DNA of 16,730 nucleotides from Ignavibacteriaceae bacterium (GCA_031292465.1 JARLHB010000360.1:1-16730), one strand, 5' to 3'; counted from the stretch's first letter, positions 6,970 through 15,724 are shown. Translations and numbers: made by a program. Notes: generated by a model from the sequence alone, not told the origin.

Positions 6970-7724
6970 AGAAATTATTACCTATTATACTTTTACTTGT
7001 CGTATTATCCGGTGTCTCTTTAACGAATGCACAACAGGCAACTTCAATTCCATTTCCTAAAATTGGTATTAATGTCGGTACATCCAATAATCCCGGCGAT
7101 GTTTCTGTTACACTACAAATACTTTTCTTATTAACAATACTGTCATTAGCACCTTCGTTAATGATAATGACAACTGCGTATTTACGCATAATTATTGTTT
7201 TTCATTTCCTAAAGACTGCCATCGGAACGCCGCAGATGCCGCCGAGCCAGCTGGTAGCAGGTATCGCACTATTTATAACCTTCTTTATAATGGCGCCGAC
7301 ATGGAGTAAAGTAAACGACATTGCGTTAAAACCTCTTATGAGTAATCAAATTACGCCGGCAGAAGCTTACGATAAAGGCATACAGCCTGTTAGAGAATTT
7401 ATGTTCAGAAATGTAAGAAATGATGATCTGGAATTATTTATTGGGCTGGCAAATTTAAGCCGTCCTAATGACAGGAATGATCTTCCTACCTACGTGGTAG
7501 TTCCTGCTTTTGTTTTAAGTGAGCTTAGAGCCGGATTTATAATAGGATTTTTCCTTTTCATTCCGTTTTTAATGATAGATTTAATTGTAGCAAGCATCTT
7601 GATGTCTATGGGTATGATGATGCTTCCTCCTTCTATGATCTCATTACCATTTAAGATATTATTATTCATTTTGATAGACGGCTGGCACTTGATAATAGGC
7701 TCAGTTGTAAGGAGTTTTTCGTAG
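6966..7724 (+). CDS. fliP: Flagellar type III export gate protein FliP
   Basis: FliP is a core subunit of the FliPQR export channel in the MS ring. The 252-residue protein has an N-terminal signal peptide (1-22, cleavage likely after LTNA), as FliP typically does. Conserved membrane segments follow: LQILFLLTILSLAPSLMIMT, then AYLRIIIVFHFLKTAIGTPQ with the downstream MPPSQLVAGIALFITFFIMA. The C-terminal part holds VPAFVLSELRAGFIIGFFLF, IPFLMIDLIVASILMSMGMM and MLPPSMISLPFKILLFI with a terminal GWHLIIGS. These are near-diagnostic FliP motifs. The start overlaps the fliO stop as ATGA. Confidence 0.97.
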   Translation: MKKLLPIILLLVVLSGVSLTNAQQATSIPFPKIGINVGTSNNPGDVSVTLQILFLLTILSLAPSLMIMTTAYLRIIIVFHFLKTAIGTPQMPPSQLVAGIALFITFFIMAPTWSKVNDIALKPLMSNQITPAEAYDKGIQPVREFMFRNVRNDDLELFIGLANLSRPNDRNDLPTYVVVPAFVLSELRAGFIIGFFLFIPFLMIDLIVASILMSMGMMMLPPSMISLPFKILLFILIDGWHLIIGSVVRSFS

Positions 7725-7994
7725 ATGACCGAAGAAATTGTAATAGAAGTTATGAAAGAAGTATTTTACACTACTTTTATAATACTGCTCCCCATACTCG
7801 GGGTATCGCTTATAGTTGGTATTTTTGTTTCTATCTTTCAGGCGGCCACTTCTATACAGGAAGCGACCTTAACATTCGTGCCTAAAATATTAGCCACCGC
7901 TATTACACTTATTTTTTTACTTCCATGGATAATTGATAAAATTGTATCCTTTACGGTAAAAATGTTAACGATGTTTACAACAGTGCTAAAATGA
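7725..7994 (+). CDS. fliQ: Flagellar export gate protein FliQ
   Basis: This 89-residue inner-membrane protein has two hydrophobic helices (about 14-40 and 50-78). The family motif is visible in the first half: LLPILGVSLIVGIFVSIFQA followed by ATSIQEATLTFVPKI. FliQ subunits wrap the FliP/FliR core of the export gate. The ATG follows the fliP stop directly with no gap, and the fliQ stop overlaps the fliR start as ATGA. Length and order are standard. Confidence 0.96.
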   Translation: MTEEIVIEVMKEVFYTTFIILLPILGVSLIVGIFVSIFQAATSIQEATLTFVPKILATAITLIFLLPWIIDKIVSFTVKMLTMFTTVLK

Positions 7995-8767
7995 TAAACA
8001 TTCCAATAGCTGATTTTATTATTGTACTATTAATCTTTTTCAGAATAATTGCAGCTTTTGTTGCCTCTCCAATATACGGCCATCAGTCAATACCCTCACT
8101 GGTAAAAGTAATTTTAGCGCTGATTATTTCATATATAGTTTTTTTAAGTATAGATAAATCTCAAATTACTGTAGAACTTAGTATTGCCTGGTTATTTACC
8201 AACGCTGTAAAAGAAATTATTAATGGACTGATTCTGGGCTTTATGATGAATTTTGTCTTTTACGGTGTTTCTTACGCTGGAACATTAATAGGATTTGATA
8301 TGGGGCTTTCTATGGCGGAAGTATTTAATCCGATAGATAATGCAAGTGAAAATGTTATCGGTAATATACTTTATTATGCTTCGTTATTGATTTTCCTATT
8401 AATAAATGGCCATCATTATATTATAAGCGGATTAGTGTATTCATTCTCGGTTTTCCATTTAGGTAAGTTCACATTAAATGAACCGGTTTATCAACTTTTA
8501 ATAAAATACTCCGGTACAGTATTTATAATAGCTTTTAAAATAGCTTCACCAATTATTGTTTCCTATTTCCTTATCCATATAGCTGAAGGTATAATAGGGA
8601 AGGTGATACCGCAAATGCAGGTCTTTTTTGTTTCCCAACCGTTAGTAATTGGCGTAGGTTTTGTAATGCTTATCTCTATGGTGCCTATATACCTCTATGT
8701 AATAAAATATCTGTTAAAGGGATATGAAGACAATATGTATACACTAATAAAAGCTATGGGCCAATAG
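7991..8767 (+). CDS. fliR: Flagellar export gate protein FliR
   Basis: This 258-residue polytopic membrane protein (about six helices) completes the FliPQR channel. Recognisable parts are RIIAAFVASPIYGHQSIPSL near the N-terminus and NGLILGFMMNFVFYGVSYAG in the middle. The latter is followed by a LIGFDMGLSMAEVFNP segment typical of FliR, and AEGIIGKVIPQMQVFFVSQP appears near the C-terminus. The length is typical. The start overlaps the fliQ stop by four bases, and flhB starts two bases after its stop. It is a separate gene and not a FliR-FlhB fusion, as occurs in some clostridia. Confidence 0.95.
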   Translation: MINIPIADFIIVLLIFFRIIAAFVASPIYGHQSIPSLVKVILALIISYIVFLSIDKSQITVELSIAWLFTNAVKEIINGLILGFMMNFVFYGVSYAGTLIGFDMGLSMAEVFNPIDNASENVIGNILYYASLLIFLLINGHHYIISGLVYSFSVFHLGKFTLNEPVYQLLIKYSGTVFIIAFKIASPIIVSYFLIHIAEGIIGKVIPQMQVFFVSQPLVIGVGFVMLISMVPIYLYVIKYLLKGYEDNMYTLIKAMGQ

Positions 8768-8769
8768 TT

Positions 8770-9855
8770 ATGCCTGAAATGGACGGACAAGAAAAAACCG
8801 AGCAAGCGACCGGTAAAAGGCTAAACGATTCCAGGGATGAAGGAAAAGTTGCTAAAAGTGTTGAGATAAACTCACTGGCCATTTTTACCACCGGGCTGCT
8901 GATGATTTTTTTTACACAAAAGTATATTGGTACCCGCCTGGCGGATTTTAGCATTAAAATTTTTAATTCGTTAGATACTGTTAATGTTAATAAAGATTTT
9001 GTTCAGGATTTTGCAAAAGAGTGCTTATATTTTTTGTTAGTAACTCTTGCGCCTGTATTTGGCGCCCTTGTAGCTGTGGCTTTAATTGTTAATATAGCCC
9101 AGGTAGGTTTTAAATTTACCGTAAAATCGATGGTGCCTTCCATGAATAAATTTAATCCATTGAATGGATTAAAAAGAATATTCATCTCCACCCGTTCCCT
9201 GTTAGAAGTTGCAAAATCATTGGCTAAACTTGTTATAATTGGCGGGTTTACGTATAGTGTGCTTTCCCAGTTAATATCAAATGCTTCCATGCTTGCAGAG
9301 TTAACAATACCGGAAGTAGTTAACTATATGGTTGAATCAGCATATACATTACTGTGGAAAATAGTGCTGGTATATGCTTTAATTGCGGCGGTCGATTTCA
9401 TCTATCAAAGGTTTAAATTTAAAAAAGAACTTATGATGACCAAGCAGGAAGTAAAAGAAGAAAATAAACAAACGGAAGGCGATCCTCAAATAAAGGCCCG
9501 GATTAGAAGGCTGCAATTTCAATCTGCTAAAAACCGTATGATGAAGGATGTTCCAAATGCAGATGTGATTATAACCAATCCTACACACTATGCGGTTGCT
9601 TTAAGATATAATGTACAAAAAGATTCTGCTCCCAAAGTTTTAGCCAAAGGCATGGACGAACTTGCACAGAGAATAAAAGCAATTGCAGCGGAAAACGGGG
9701 TGCCAATTCATGAGGATGTGCAATTAGCGCGGGCATTATATAAGTATTGTAATATAGGCGACGAGATACCGGCTAAACTATTTAAGGCTGTGGCACAAAT
9801 ATTGGCGTATATTTTTAAGTTAAAAAACACTAAAAAGAAAAAATCGATAGTTTAA
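8770..9855 (+). CDS. flhB: Flagellar export switch protein FlhB
   Basis: FlhB controls export substrate specificity and undergoes autocleavage at an NPTH motif. The 361-residue protein begins with the family N-terminus EKTEQATGKRLNDSRDEGKV (8-27), followed by four hydrophobic helices (about 35-210). The cytoplasmic part has KKELMMTKQEVKEENKQTEG and DPQIKARIRRLQ, then the intact cleavage site NPTH at residues 270-273, followed by YAVALRY. The end is basic (KNTKKKKSIV). Initiation could instead use Met4, since both ATGs are in frame and no clear Shine-Dalgarno decides. FlhB is the partner of FliK, whose 3' end is also in this window. Confidence 0.97.
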   Translation: MPEMDGQEKTEQATGKRLNDSRDEGKVAKSVEINSLAIFTTGLLMIFFTQKYIGTRLADFSIKIFNSLDTVNVNKDFVQDFAKECLYFLLVTLAPVFGALVAVALIVNIAQVGFKFTVKSMVPSMNKFNPLNGLKRIFISTRSLLEVAKSLAKLVIIGGFTYSVLSQLISNASMLAELTIPEVVNYMVESAYTLLWKIVLVYALIAAVDFIYQRFKFKKELMMTKQEVKEENKQTEGDPQIKARIRRLQFQSAKNRMMKDVPNADVIITNPTHYAVALRYNVQKDSAPKVLAKGMDELAQRIKAIAAENGVPIHEDVQLARALYKYCNIGDEIPAKLFKAVAQILAYIFKLKNTKKKKSIV

Positions 9856-9856
9856 T

Positions 9857-11905
9857 TTGAAATTATTAGGAAAAAATACAGATATCCTTCTGGCATTTGC
9901 CCTTATTTTTATGCTGGGACTAATGATAATACCGCTGCCTGCGGTATTATTGGATTTCTTTTTGGCTATTAATATCACTTTGTCCGTATTGATACTTATT
10001 GTTTCTTTATATATCCAGTCTCCGCTTGATATTTCAGTGTTTCCAGGATTACTGCTCGTCTTAACGCTTTTCAGATTAACGCTTAATATAAATTCAACAA
10101 GGCTGGTTTTAATAGACGGCTATGCAGGAAAAGTAATTGAAACTTTCGGAGCTTTTGTAGTCGGCGGAAATTACGTAGTTGGTTTTATAATATTTATTAT
10201 TCTGGTTATCATACAATTTATAGTTATTATTAAAGGTTCCGGTAGAATTTCAGAAGTTGCAGCCCGCTTTACCTTGGATGCTATGCCGGGTAAGCAAATG
10301 GCCATAGATGCCGATTTAAATACCGGCCTTATAAATGAATCTGAAGCCAAAACCAGAAGAGAAAATATTGCCCGGGAAGCTGAATTTTACGGCGCAATGG
10401 ACGGTGCAAGCAAGTTTGTTAAAGGAGATGCAATTGCCGGGTTATTAATAAACGGCATTAATATAATCGGCGGCTTTATAATTGGAGTTGCAAGTAAAGG
10501 CATGTCATTTACCGATGCTTTGCACAATTACACAATATTAACCATCGGTGATGGTTTAGTTTCGCAAATACCGGCTCTTTTAATTTCCACTGCGGCCGGT
10601 TTGGTTGTAACAAGAAGTGCATCGGGAACAGCCTTAGATGTTCAGATGAAAAAGCAATTGCTTTCCAATCCCAGGGTGCTTGGCACGGTTGGCACTGCTA
10701 TTTCTATGTTTGCTTTAGTTCCCGGTATGCCTGCAATACCATTTTTACTGCTGGGAATACTTTTGGGAACCGGCGCTTATATTGGACGGAAAAAGAAAGC
10801 TGAAGCTAAGTCATCCCTTGAACCTCAGCAAGTTGAAACGGCCCCGGTTGAAGAAAAAGTGGAACAGTATTTACAGGTAGACCCGGTTGAAATTGAAATA
10901 GGTTATGGATTAATCAGCCTTGTAGATGAAAAACAGGGCGGAAATTTATTCCAAAAAATATCATCTACCAGAAAATACATTGCGCTCGAATATGGAGTAT
11001 TGATTCCACCAGTAAGAGTAAGGGATAATCTGCAGCTTGAGCCGAATGAATATATAATAAAAATTAAGGGAAATATAATTGCTGCCTACGAAATTTATAC
11101 TGACAGGTTCCTTGCAATGAATCCCGGCGGAACAATAGAACCGCTTAATGGAATATCGACAAAAGATCCCGCATTTAACCTGGTTAGTTATTGGATTACC
11201 CGCGATGAAAAAGATAAAGCTGAATTATTAGGCTATACTGTTGTTGACAGCATGTCTGTACTCTCAACACATCTGCAGGAAACATTAAAGAAGAATTTTG
11301 ATAAAATCCTTACCCGGCAGGCTGTTAAGCAGCTGCTTGAGAATTTGAAAAAAGAATATCCTGCTGTAATAGAAGATATAAATGCAGATTCGTTGTCTTT
11401 AGGTACAATTCAGAAAGTTCTACAAAACCTGCTTAAAGAATTTATTCCGATAAAAGACCTTGTTCAAATACTGGAAGCATTAATAGACTATTCAAAGGTT
11501 ACCAAAAATATAGATGTGCTTACGGAATATGTACGCCATTCTATAGGTGATACTCTGGCTAATTTGTATAAAGATAATAACGGAGTGATTCATGCCGTTT
11601 CTTTAGGAGAAGAAATGGAAATTTTTATTACCAAAGCATTACAGAATCAAAAAGAAGCTATTCAAACATTAGGATTAAGCCCCGCTATATTGAAAGAATT
11701 AAACGGAGTAATAAACATCTATGTGGAAAAATTCAGAATGCTTGGGTATATGCCGATAATTATTACTTCGGCTACCATCAGGCCGTATTTTTACAGGTTA
11801 ATTAATTCATCTTTCCCGGATGTTTCGGTACTATCATATTCTGAGTTGCCGTCTAATATAGAAATAGAATTCATAGATAAAATAGAGGTGTCAAATGCAA
11901 ATTAA
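9857..11905 (+). CDS. flhA: Flagellar export protein FlhA
   Basis: FlhA is the large export gate subunit that forms the cytoplasmic nonameric ring docking substrate-chaperone complexes. The 682-residue protein starts with TTG. An in-frame TAG at 9848-9850 excludes upstream starts, and the next Met (residue 19) lies inside the first helix. The N-terminal half has about eight membrane helices and the FHIPEP-family signature TLDAMPGKQMAIDADLNTGL (139-158). Next come ESEAKTRRENIAREAEFYGA and MDGASKFVKGDAIAGLLING (161-200). The cytoplasmic domain (about 310-682) includes IPPVRVRDNLQLEPNEYIIK and a YVRHSIGDTLA segment. It begins 1 base after the flhB stop, and its 3' end overlaps flhF by 11 bases. 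Confidence 0.96.
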   Translation: MKLLGKNTDILLAFALIFMLGLMIIPLPAVLLDFFLAINITLSVLILIVSLYIQSPLDISVFPGLLLVLTLFRLTLNINSTRLVLIDGYAGKVIETFGAFVVGGNYVVGFIIFIILVIIQFIVIIKGSGRISEVAARFTLDAMPGKQMAIDADLNTGLINESEAKTRRENIAREAEFYGAMDGASKFVKGDAIAGLLINGINIIGGFIIGVASKGMSFTDALHNYTILTIGDGLVSQIPALLISTAAGLVVTRSASGTALDVQMKKQLLSNPRVLGTVGTAISMFALVPGMPAIPFLLLGILLGTGAYIGRKKKAEAKSSLEPQQVETAPVEEKVEQYLQVDPVEIEIGYGLISLVDEKQGGNLFQKISSTRKYIALEYGVLIPPVRVRDNLQLEPNEYIIKIKGNIIAAYEIYTDRFLAMNPGGTIEPLNGISTKDPAFNLVSYWITRDEKDKAELLGYTVVDSMSVLSTHLQETLKKNFDKILTRQAVKQLLENLKKEYPAVIEDINADSLSLGTIQKVLQNLLKEFIPIKDLVQILEALIDYSKVTKNIDVLTEYVRHSIGDTLANLYKDNNGVIHAVSLGEEMEIFITKALQNQKEAIQTLGLSPAILKELNGVINIYVEKFRMLGYMPIIITSATIRPYFYRLINSSFPDVSVLSYSELPSNIEIEFIDKIEVSNAN

Positions 11906-13034
11906 AAAATTTATTGCACCAACATTAAAACAAGCTTCAATGCAAATGAAACAAGAGTTAGGGAGTGACGCAGTAATTCTTGGCACGCGGGTACTTTACG
12001 GAAATAATGAAGGCGGCTCCAACCGTATGTTTGAGCTCACCGCCGGTATTGAAGAGGAAGAGAGTATCTTAGAATATACCCAAAAAGGCGGCAGCAATAA
12101 TTTAGAAGGCCTGGAAAATAATTATCCAAACGAAATACAGAAACTTTCAGATAAAATATTCATTAATCCAGTTTCAAAAAACACCTCTCTAAACCGGAAT
12201 GAAGAAAAGGCAGCTTATTCTGATGCAGTGGTTAAATCAGAAGTTAATATTGATAAAGAATTGAAAGAAATTGTTGATACGCTTTTAAACAGGGAAGTTC
12301 AAAAACCTATTATTTCTTCAATCCTTAACCAGTTAAAAAAATATAAAAATTTTCTTCATCCTACTAATATAGACAGTTATGTCCTTTCCAGTATTGAATC
12401 GTTAATTTCAACAGCTAAATTCGAAGTGAAAAAGACAGGCAGGCCAATGAAGGTAGCCTTAGTCGGGCCTACAGGAGTTGGAAAAACAACTTGTATTGCA
12501 AAGCTTGCTGTTATTTCTAAAATATTGCATAATCTTGACGTAGGATTAATATCAATTGACACATACAGGCTTGGCGCACTTGACCAGCTTAGAATATTTT
12601 CGGAAATAAGCAATATAGAAATGCTTGTTGCTTATGAACCATCCGATATTCCCAAATTGATTAACTCATTTAAGAAAAAAGATATTATTTTTATCGATAC
12701 GGCAGGCCGCAGTCAAAAAAATATTGATCAATTAGAAAAGACAAAAGAATTCCTTTCTGCAGCAAAAGTAGATGACACTTATCTTGTACTAAGTTCTACA
12801 GGTACAACTAAAAATTTATATGATGTAGCAGACAAATTTAAATTGTTTAATTATAATTCGGTTATTTTTACAAAAATAGACGAAGCAGTAACATTTGGAA
12901 ATATTTTAAATATAGTAACGAACTTTGACGTCCCGGTTTCATTCCTTTCAAACGGACAGGTTATTCCGGATGATATCATTTCGGCAGATCCGGAATTTAT
13001 TGCAAATATGGTATATACTGGAAAGTATAACTAA
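11895..13034 (+). CDS. flhF: Flagellar biosynthesis GTPase FlhF
   Basis: FlhF is an SRP-type GTPase that fixes the site of flagellar assembly. The 379-residue protein has the FlhF N-terminal B domain, with IKKFIAPTLKQASMQMKQEL and GSDAVILGTRVL. A variable, charged linker (about 55-115) and an N-type helical region lead into the G domain. P-loop GPTGVGKTT is at 191-199, IDTYRLGALDQLRIF at 221-235, DTAGR at 268-272 and TKID at 326-329, so all nucleotide-binding elements are intact. The ATG lies inside the 3' end of flhA (11-base overlap), preceded by GAGGTG. The stop shares one base with the flhG start. Confidence 0.95.
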   Translation: MQIKKFIAPTLKQASMQMKQELGSDAVILGTRVLYGNNEGGSNRMFELTAGIEEEESILEYTQKGGSNNLEGLENNYPNEIQKLSDKIFINPVSKNTSLNRNEEKAAYSDAVVKSEVNIDKELKEIVDTLLNREVQKPIISSILNQLKKYKNFLHPTNIDSYVLSSIESLISTAKFEVKKTGRPMKVALVGPTGVGKTTCIAKLAVISKILHNLDVGLISIDTYRLGALDQLRIFSEISNIEMLVAYEPSDIPKLINSFKKKDIIFIDTAGRSQKNIDQLEKTKEFLSAAKVDDTYLVLSSTGTTKNLYDVADKFKLFNYNSVIFTKIDEAVTFGNILNIVTNFDVPVSFLSNGQVIPDDIISADPEFIANMVYTGKYN

Positions 13035-13861
13035 TGTTTGGTCAGGCAGAAAGAGTCCTGGAGTTAAGCCGGTTTACTACTGCGCCTGGCAAAGGTGGCG
13101 ATTCTAAAGTCTTTGCTTTTACTTCAGGAAAAGGGGGAACGGGAAAAACTTTCCTTTCGCTTAATATTGCCCACGCTTTATCTAAGCAGTATAAAATATT
13201 ATTTATAGATCTGGATCAAAATCTTTCTAATGCAAACATTATGTTTAATGAGATACCGGAAAAGACAATCTTTGATTTTTTTTCCGGTAAGAACCTTCTT
13301 GGTGAAACTATTATAGAATATGAACCAAATCTGCATTTTATTTTTGGAGATTCAGGCAGATTAAGTTATCCGCGTGTAAAAAGTGAATCAATCATATACT
13401 TCTTTAATCAACTACAAAAAGTTTATTCGGAATATGATTTCATCTTTATTGATACGGGATCGGGCGCCACGGAAGAGATTTTCTCAATTCTTACTAAAGT
13501 TGATATAAATATTATTGTCACCACTCCTGAACCTACTGCCGTGATGGACGGCTATGTAATGTTAAAGCTGTTGAATGCCCATAACTATAAAGGAAAGAAG
13601 ACAGTATTAGTGAACAAATGCAGCAATGAAGATGAAGGTAAAACAGCATTTAGTAATTTAACAACTGCAGCCGGGCACTTTTTGAATGAGAAATTGAATC
13701 TGCTTGGAACCATAACATTTGATCAGGCCGTAGGGGAAACAATTATGGCCCAGAAACCAATCTTAAAACATTCTCCATTATCTGCAGTGTGCCTTCAGAT
13801 TATGTCCGTTTCAGAAAATTTATACGAATTCGCTCATATGGCTAATATTCAACAATCCTAA
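13034..13861 (+). CDS. flhG: Flagellar number regulator FlhG (MinD-like ATPase)
   Basis: This 275-residue P-loop ATPase of the MinD/ParA class (FlhG, YlxH, FleN) limits flagellar number and stimulates FlhF. The N-terminus FGQAERVLELSRF (2-14) resembles the FlhF-activating DQAxxLR helix, with Gly in place of the usual Asp. A deviant Walker A, SGKGGTGKT (31-39), retains the MinD signature lysine (Lys33). Walker B-like ILFIDLDQNLSNAN (55-68) and a second strand FIFIDTGSGA are also present. The expected DAD motif reads DLD here. Start and flhF stop overlap as TAATG. This gene ends the fliL-to-flhG unit. Confidence 0.93.
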   Translation: MFGQAERVLELSRFTTAPGKGGDSKVFAFTSGKGGTGKTFLSLNIAHALSKQYKILFIDLDQNLSNANIMFNEIPEKTIFDFFSGKNLLGETIIEYEPNLHFIFGDSGRLSYPRVKSESIIYFFNQLQKVYSEYDFIFIDTGSGATEEIFSILTKVDINIIVTTPEPTAVMDGYVMLKLLNAHNYKGKKTVLVNKCSNEDEGKTAFSNLTTAAGHFLNEKLNLLGTITFDQAVGETIMAQKPILKHSPLSAVCLQIMSVSENLYEFAHMANIQQS

Positions 13862-13979
13862 TTTATCTTACTTCCAAATACCTCTTAAAAAACGCAATAA
13901 ACCAAATTAATCGTATCTGCCAAATCCTTCTTTTCTGGTATAGAATTTGGGATTTCCATTGAAAAAATAACCTGAAAAT
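13862..13979 (+). other. Intergenic region between flhG and the fliA unit
   Basis: This 118-base AT-rich gap is the only sizeable break after fliL. It shows a weak inverted repeat, CCAAAT (13920-13925) with ATTTGG (13945-13950), but no T-tract, so I do not call a terminator. It may carry a promoter for the downstream genes, but I found no convincing consensus. Confidence 0.4.
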
Positions 13980-14204
13980 ATGAATAAAATAGTTTTACAA
14001 GTTGGTCTCCTGGTCTTTTGCTTAGGAATAATATTCTTCAGCCGCATGGGATTGCCGGTTCAGGATGTACTATTTCGGTCTTTTATAATCTTTGTTTCAC
14101 TAACTGTATTGCTAAGTATAATAGTTATAATGTTTATTAAAGCAGTTAATAAAGTGTCGGCAGATAAACAAAACGATGTAATAGAAAATAATCATAGGAA
14201 ATAA
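13980..14204 (+). CDS. Small two-helix membrane protein of unknown function, upstream of fliA
   Basis: I do not recognise this 74-residue protein. It has two hydrophobic helices (about 3-20, with LQVGLLVFCLGIIFFS, and about 35-53, with FIIFVSLTVLLSIIVIMFI). They are separated by a short loop with RMGLPVQDVLFRS and followed by a polar, Asn/Lys-rich tail (about 56-74). No Shine-Dalgarno is obvious. Its stop overlaps the start of the sigma factor gene by one base (TAATG), so it is very likely a real, coupled gene. Such a protein could affect sigma factor or flagellar function at the membrane, but nothing in the sequence proves a role. Confidence 0.75.
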   Translation: MNKIVLQVGLLVFCLGIIFFSRMGLPVQDVLFRSFIIFVSLTVLLSIIVIMFIKAVNKVSADKQNDVIENNHRK

Positions 14205-14839
14205 TGTATATGAATAATGCAAACTTATGGACCGAGTTTAAATCTGCTCCAACTGCCAGCCTTAAAAAGCAGATTATATTAAACTACATAAAATTAGTCC
14301 ATTATGTAATACATAATTCAAAATTTATAAATTTGGATATCCTGGATGACCGGGATTATTTCCAGTTTGGAGTTGAAGGTTTAAGTGAAGCCATAGACCG
14401 TTTTGATCCTCAATACGGCACCAAGTTTGAAACATATGCAATTCAGCGAATAAGGGGAAAGATCATTGATGAGCTAAGAAAACTTCAAATAAAACCCCGC
14501 CCGGTTATGTCCGAAATGCAGGGTAAGACAATGTATTCCAATGTTTCCCTTAACAGCCCGGTTGATGATGATGATGGTTATCTCTTATACGAAGTAATTC
14601 CCGATGATTCTGAAATACCGGATGTAACTGCAGAAAAAAATGAAGCTAAAGAACTTTTAATTAACGCAATAAAAGATCTTGATGAACGGGACAGGCTTAT
14701 AATAAATTTATACTACTTTGAAAATTTGAATTACAAAGAAATTTCTAAAATGTTGAACATTACTGTTTCAAGAGTTTCACAGGTGCATTCCAGAATAATT
14801 GACATGCTTAAATTAAAACTGGCATATATAAATGAATAA
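14204..14839 (+). CDS. fliA: FliA/WhiG-family RNA polymerase sigma factor lacking region 3
   Basis: This is the likely motility sigma factor (sigma-28) that directs RNA polymerase to late flagellar genes. Region 2 (about 20-92) has LVHYVIHNSKFINLDILDDR, then DYFQFGVEGLSEAIDRFDPQ and a KFETYAIQRIRGKIIDELR segment closely like FliA. Region 4 (about 147-208) has AIKDLDERDRLIINLYYFEN and a helix-turn-helix NYKEISKMLNITVSRVSQVH. The protein is 211 residues, against about 239-260 for typical FliA. The stretch between DELR and the SLNSPVDDDD acidic segment is about 22 residues, where E. coli FliA has about 60, so sigma region 3 appears missing. Start could be ATG 14204 or 14210 (Met3). The family call is firm; its regulon is inferred. 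Confidence 0.88.
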   Translation: MYMNNANLWTEFKSAPTASLKKQIILNYIKLVHYVIHNSKFINLDILDDRDYFQFGVEGLSEAIDRFDPQYGTKFETYAIQRIRGKIIDELRKLQIKPRPVMSEMQGKTMYSNVSLNSPVDDDDGYLLYEVIPDDSEIPDVTAEKNEAKELLINAIKDLDERDRLIINLYYFENLNYKEISKMLNITVSRVSQVHSRIIDMLKLKLAYINE

Positions 14840-15710
14840 AATTATGGCTGAAAGTTTACCAGAAAAGAAGACTTTTATTAAACTGCTGTCAAGCATCAGG
14901 AACCTGCCTTCAATGCCGGTTGTAATGTTAGAGGTTTCCAAGTTATTAACCAATCCGCTTACAAGCGCTGCGGATCTTGGAAAAGTTATAAATAAGGATC
15001 AGGGGCTTGTTGCAAAGATATTAGCTGTTGCAAATTCACCGTTGTATGGAATTCCGAGACGGGTTTCTACCATAGAATTTGCAATTGTTATTTTGGGCTT
15101 TGACCACATAAAAAATATTGTGATGGCTCTTTCAATGATTGAAGCATTTAAAAGAAACGATGGTAAGAACTGGGATAATGCTTCTTACTGGATTCACTCT
15201 TTGATGACCGCAAGTGCAGCCAAAAGAATTGCTGATGAACTTAGATATCAAAGAACGGGTGAAGTTTTTACAGCAGGGCTGCTGCATGATTTAGGTATCA
15301 CTATTATTCAAAGATATTTTTATCAGGAGTTTAACAATATTTGCAGTCTTGTAGACTCTCAGGAGATGAGATATTTAAAAGCTGAAGAGCAGACTTTAGG
15401 ACTAACACACCAGGAAATCGGCCAGTTATTAGCAAATCGCTGGAATCTTCCGGAAAGCCTTGGAGAGACTATAGCAAACCATCATTGTCCGTCTGCCCTT
15501 GAAGAGAATAAGGTTCTGGCTTCAATTGTGCATCTTGCTGATTACATGACACAGAGGCTGGGCATAGGATGTTTTTACTGGGATGAAAATATACAGCTGG
15601 ATGTAAATGTAATTGAAATACTGAAGTTTGGTAATGAGAGCAATTTAAACAAGTTTATAGACAGTCATGAAGAATTATTTAAAAATCAACTCGATTCGTT
15701 AACATTTTAG
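14832..15710 (+). CDS. HDOD-domain signalling protein (first of tandem pair)
   Basis: This 292-residue soluble protein consists almost entirely of one HDOD domain (about 20-225), a degenerate relative of the HD phosphohydrolase fold common in signalling and motility contexts. Visible landmarks are LPSMPVVMLEVSKLL, KDQGLVAKILAVANSPLYGI, ILGFDHIKNIVMALSM, then AGLLHDLGITII, LTHQEIGQLLANRW and NHHCP. The HD-type ligands look present: His122, His152-Asp153, His193, His217-His218 and Asp237. There is no GYP motif and no attached receiver or output domain. ATG 14832 overlaps fliA by 8 bases; in-frame Met5 (14844) just after the fliA stop is an equally plausible start. Function is not determinable from sequence; a role in motility regulation is inferred from context. 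Confidence 0.85.
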   Translation: MNKIMAESLPEKKTFIKLLSSIRNLPSMPVVMLEVSKLLTNPLTSAADLGKVINKDQGLVAKILAVANSPLYGIPRRVSTIEFAIVILGFDHIKNIVMALSMIEAFKRNDGKNWDNASYWIHSLMTASAAKRIADELRYQRTGEVFTAGLLHDLGITIIQRYFYQEFNNICSLVDSQEMRYLKAEEQTLGLTHQEIGQLLANRWNLPESLGETIANHHCPSALEENKVLASIVHLADYMTQRLGIGCFYWDENIQLDVNVIEILKFGNESNLNKFIDSHEELFKNQLDSLTF

Positions 15711-15724
15711 ATTAAGAAAAAAGT

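Noticed and set aside
13920..13955. Terminator after flhG from the CCAAAT/ATTTGG inverted repeat.
   Set aside because: The stem is short and AT-rich, has a long loop, and lacks a following T-tract.
14470..14560. Frameshift or sequencing error as the cause of the missing region 3 in the sigma factor.
   Set aside because: The reading frame is continuous, both flanks are intact and in frame, and no region 3-like peptide is seen in the other frames of this short stretch.
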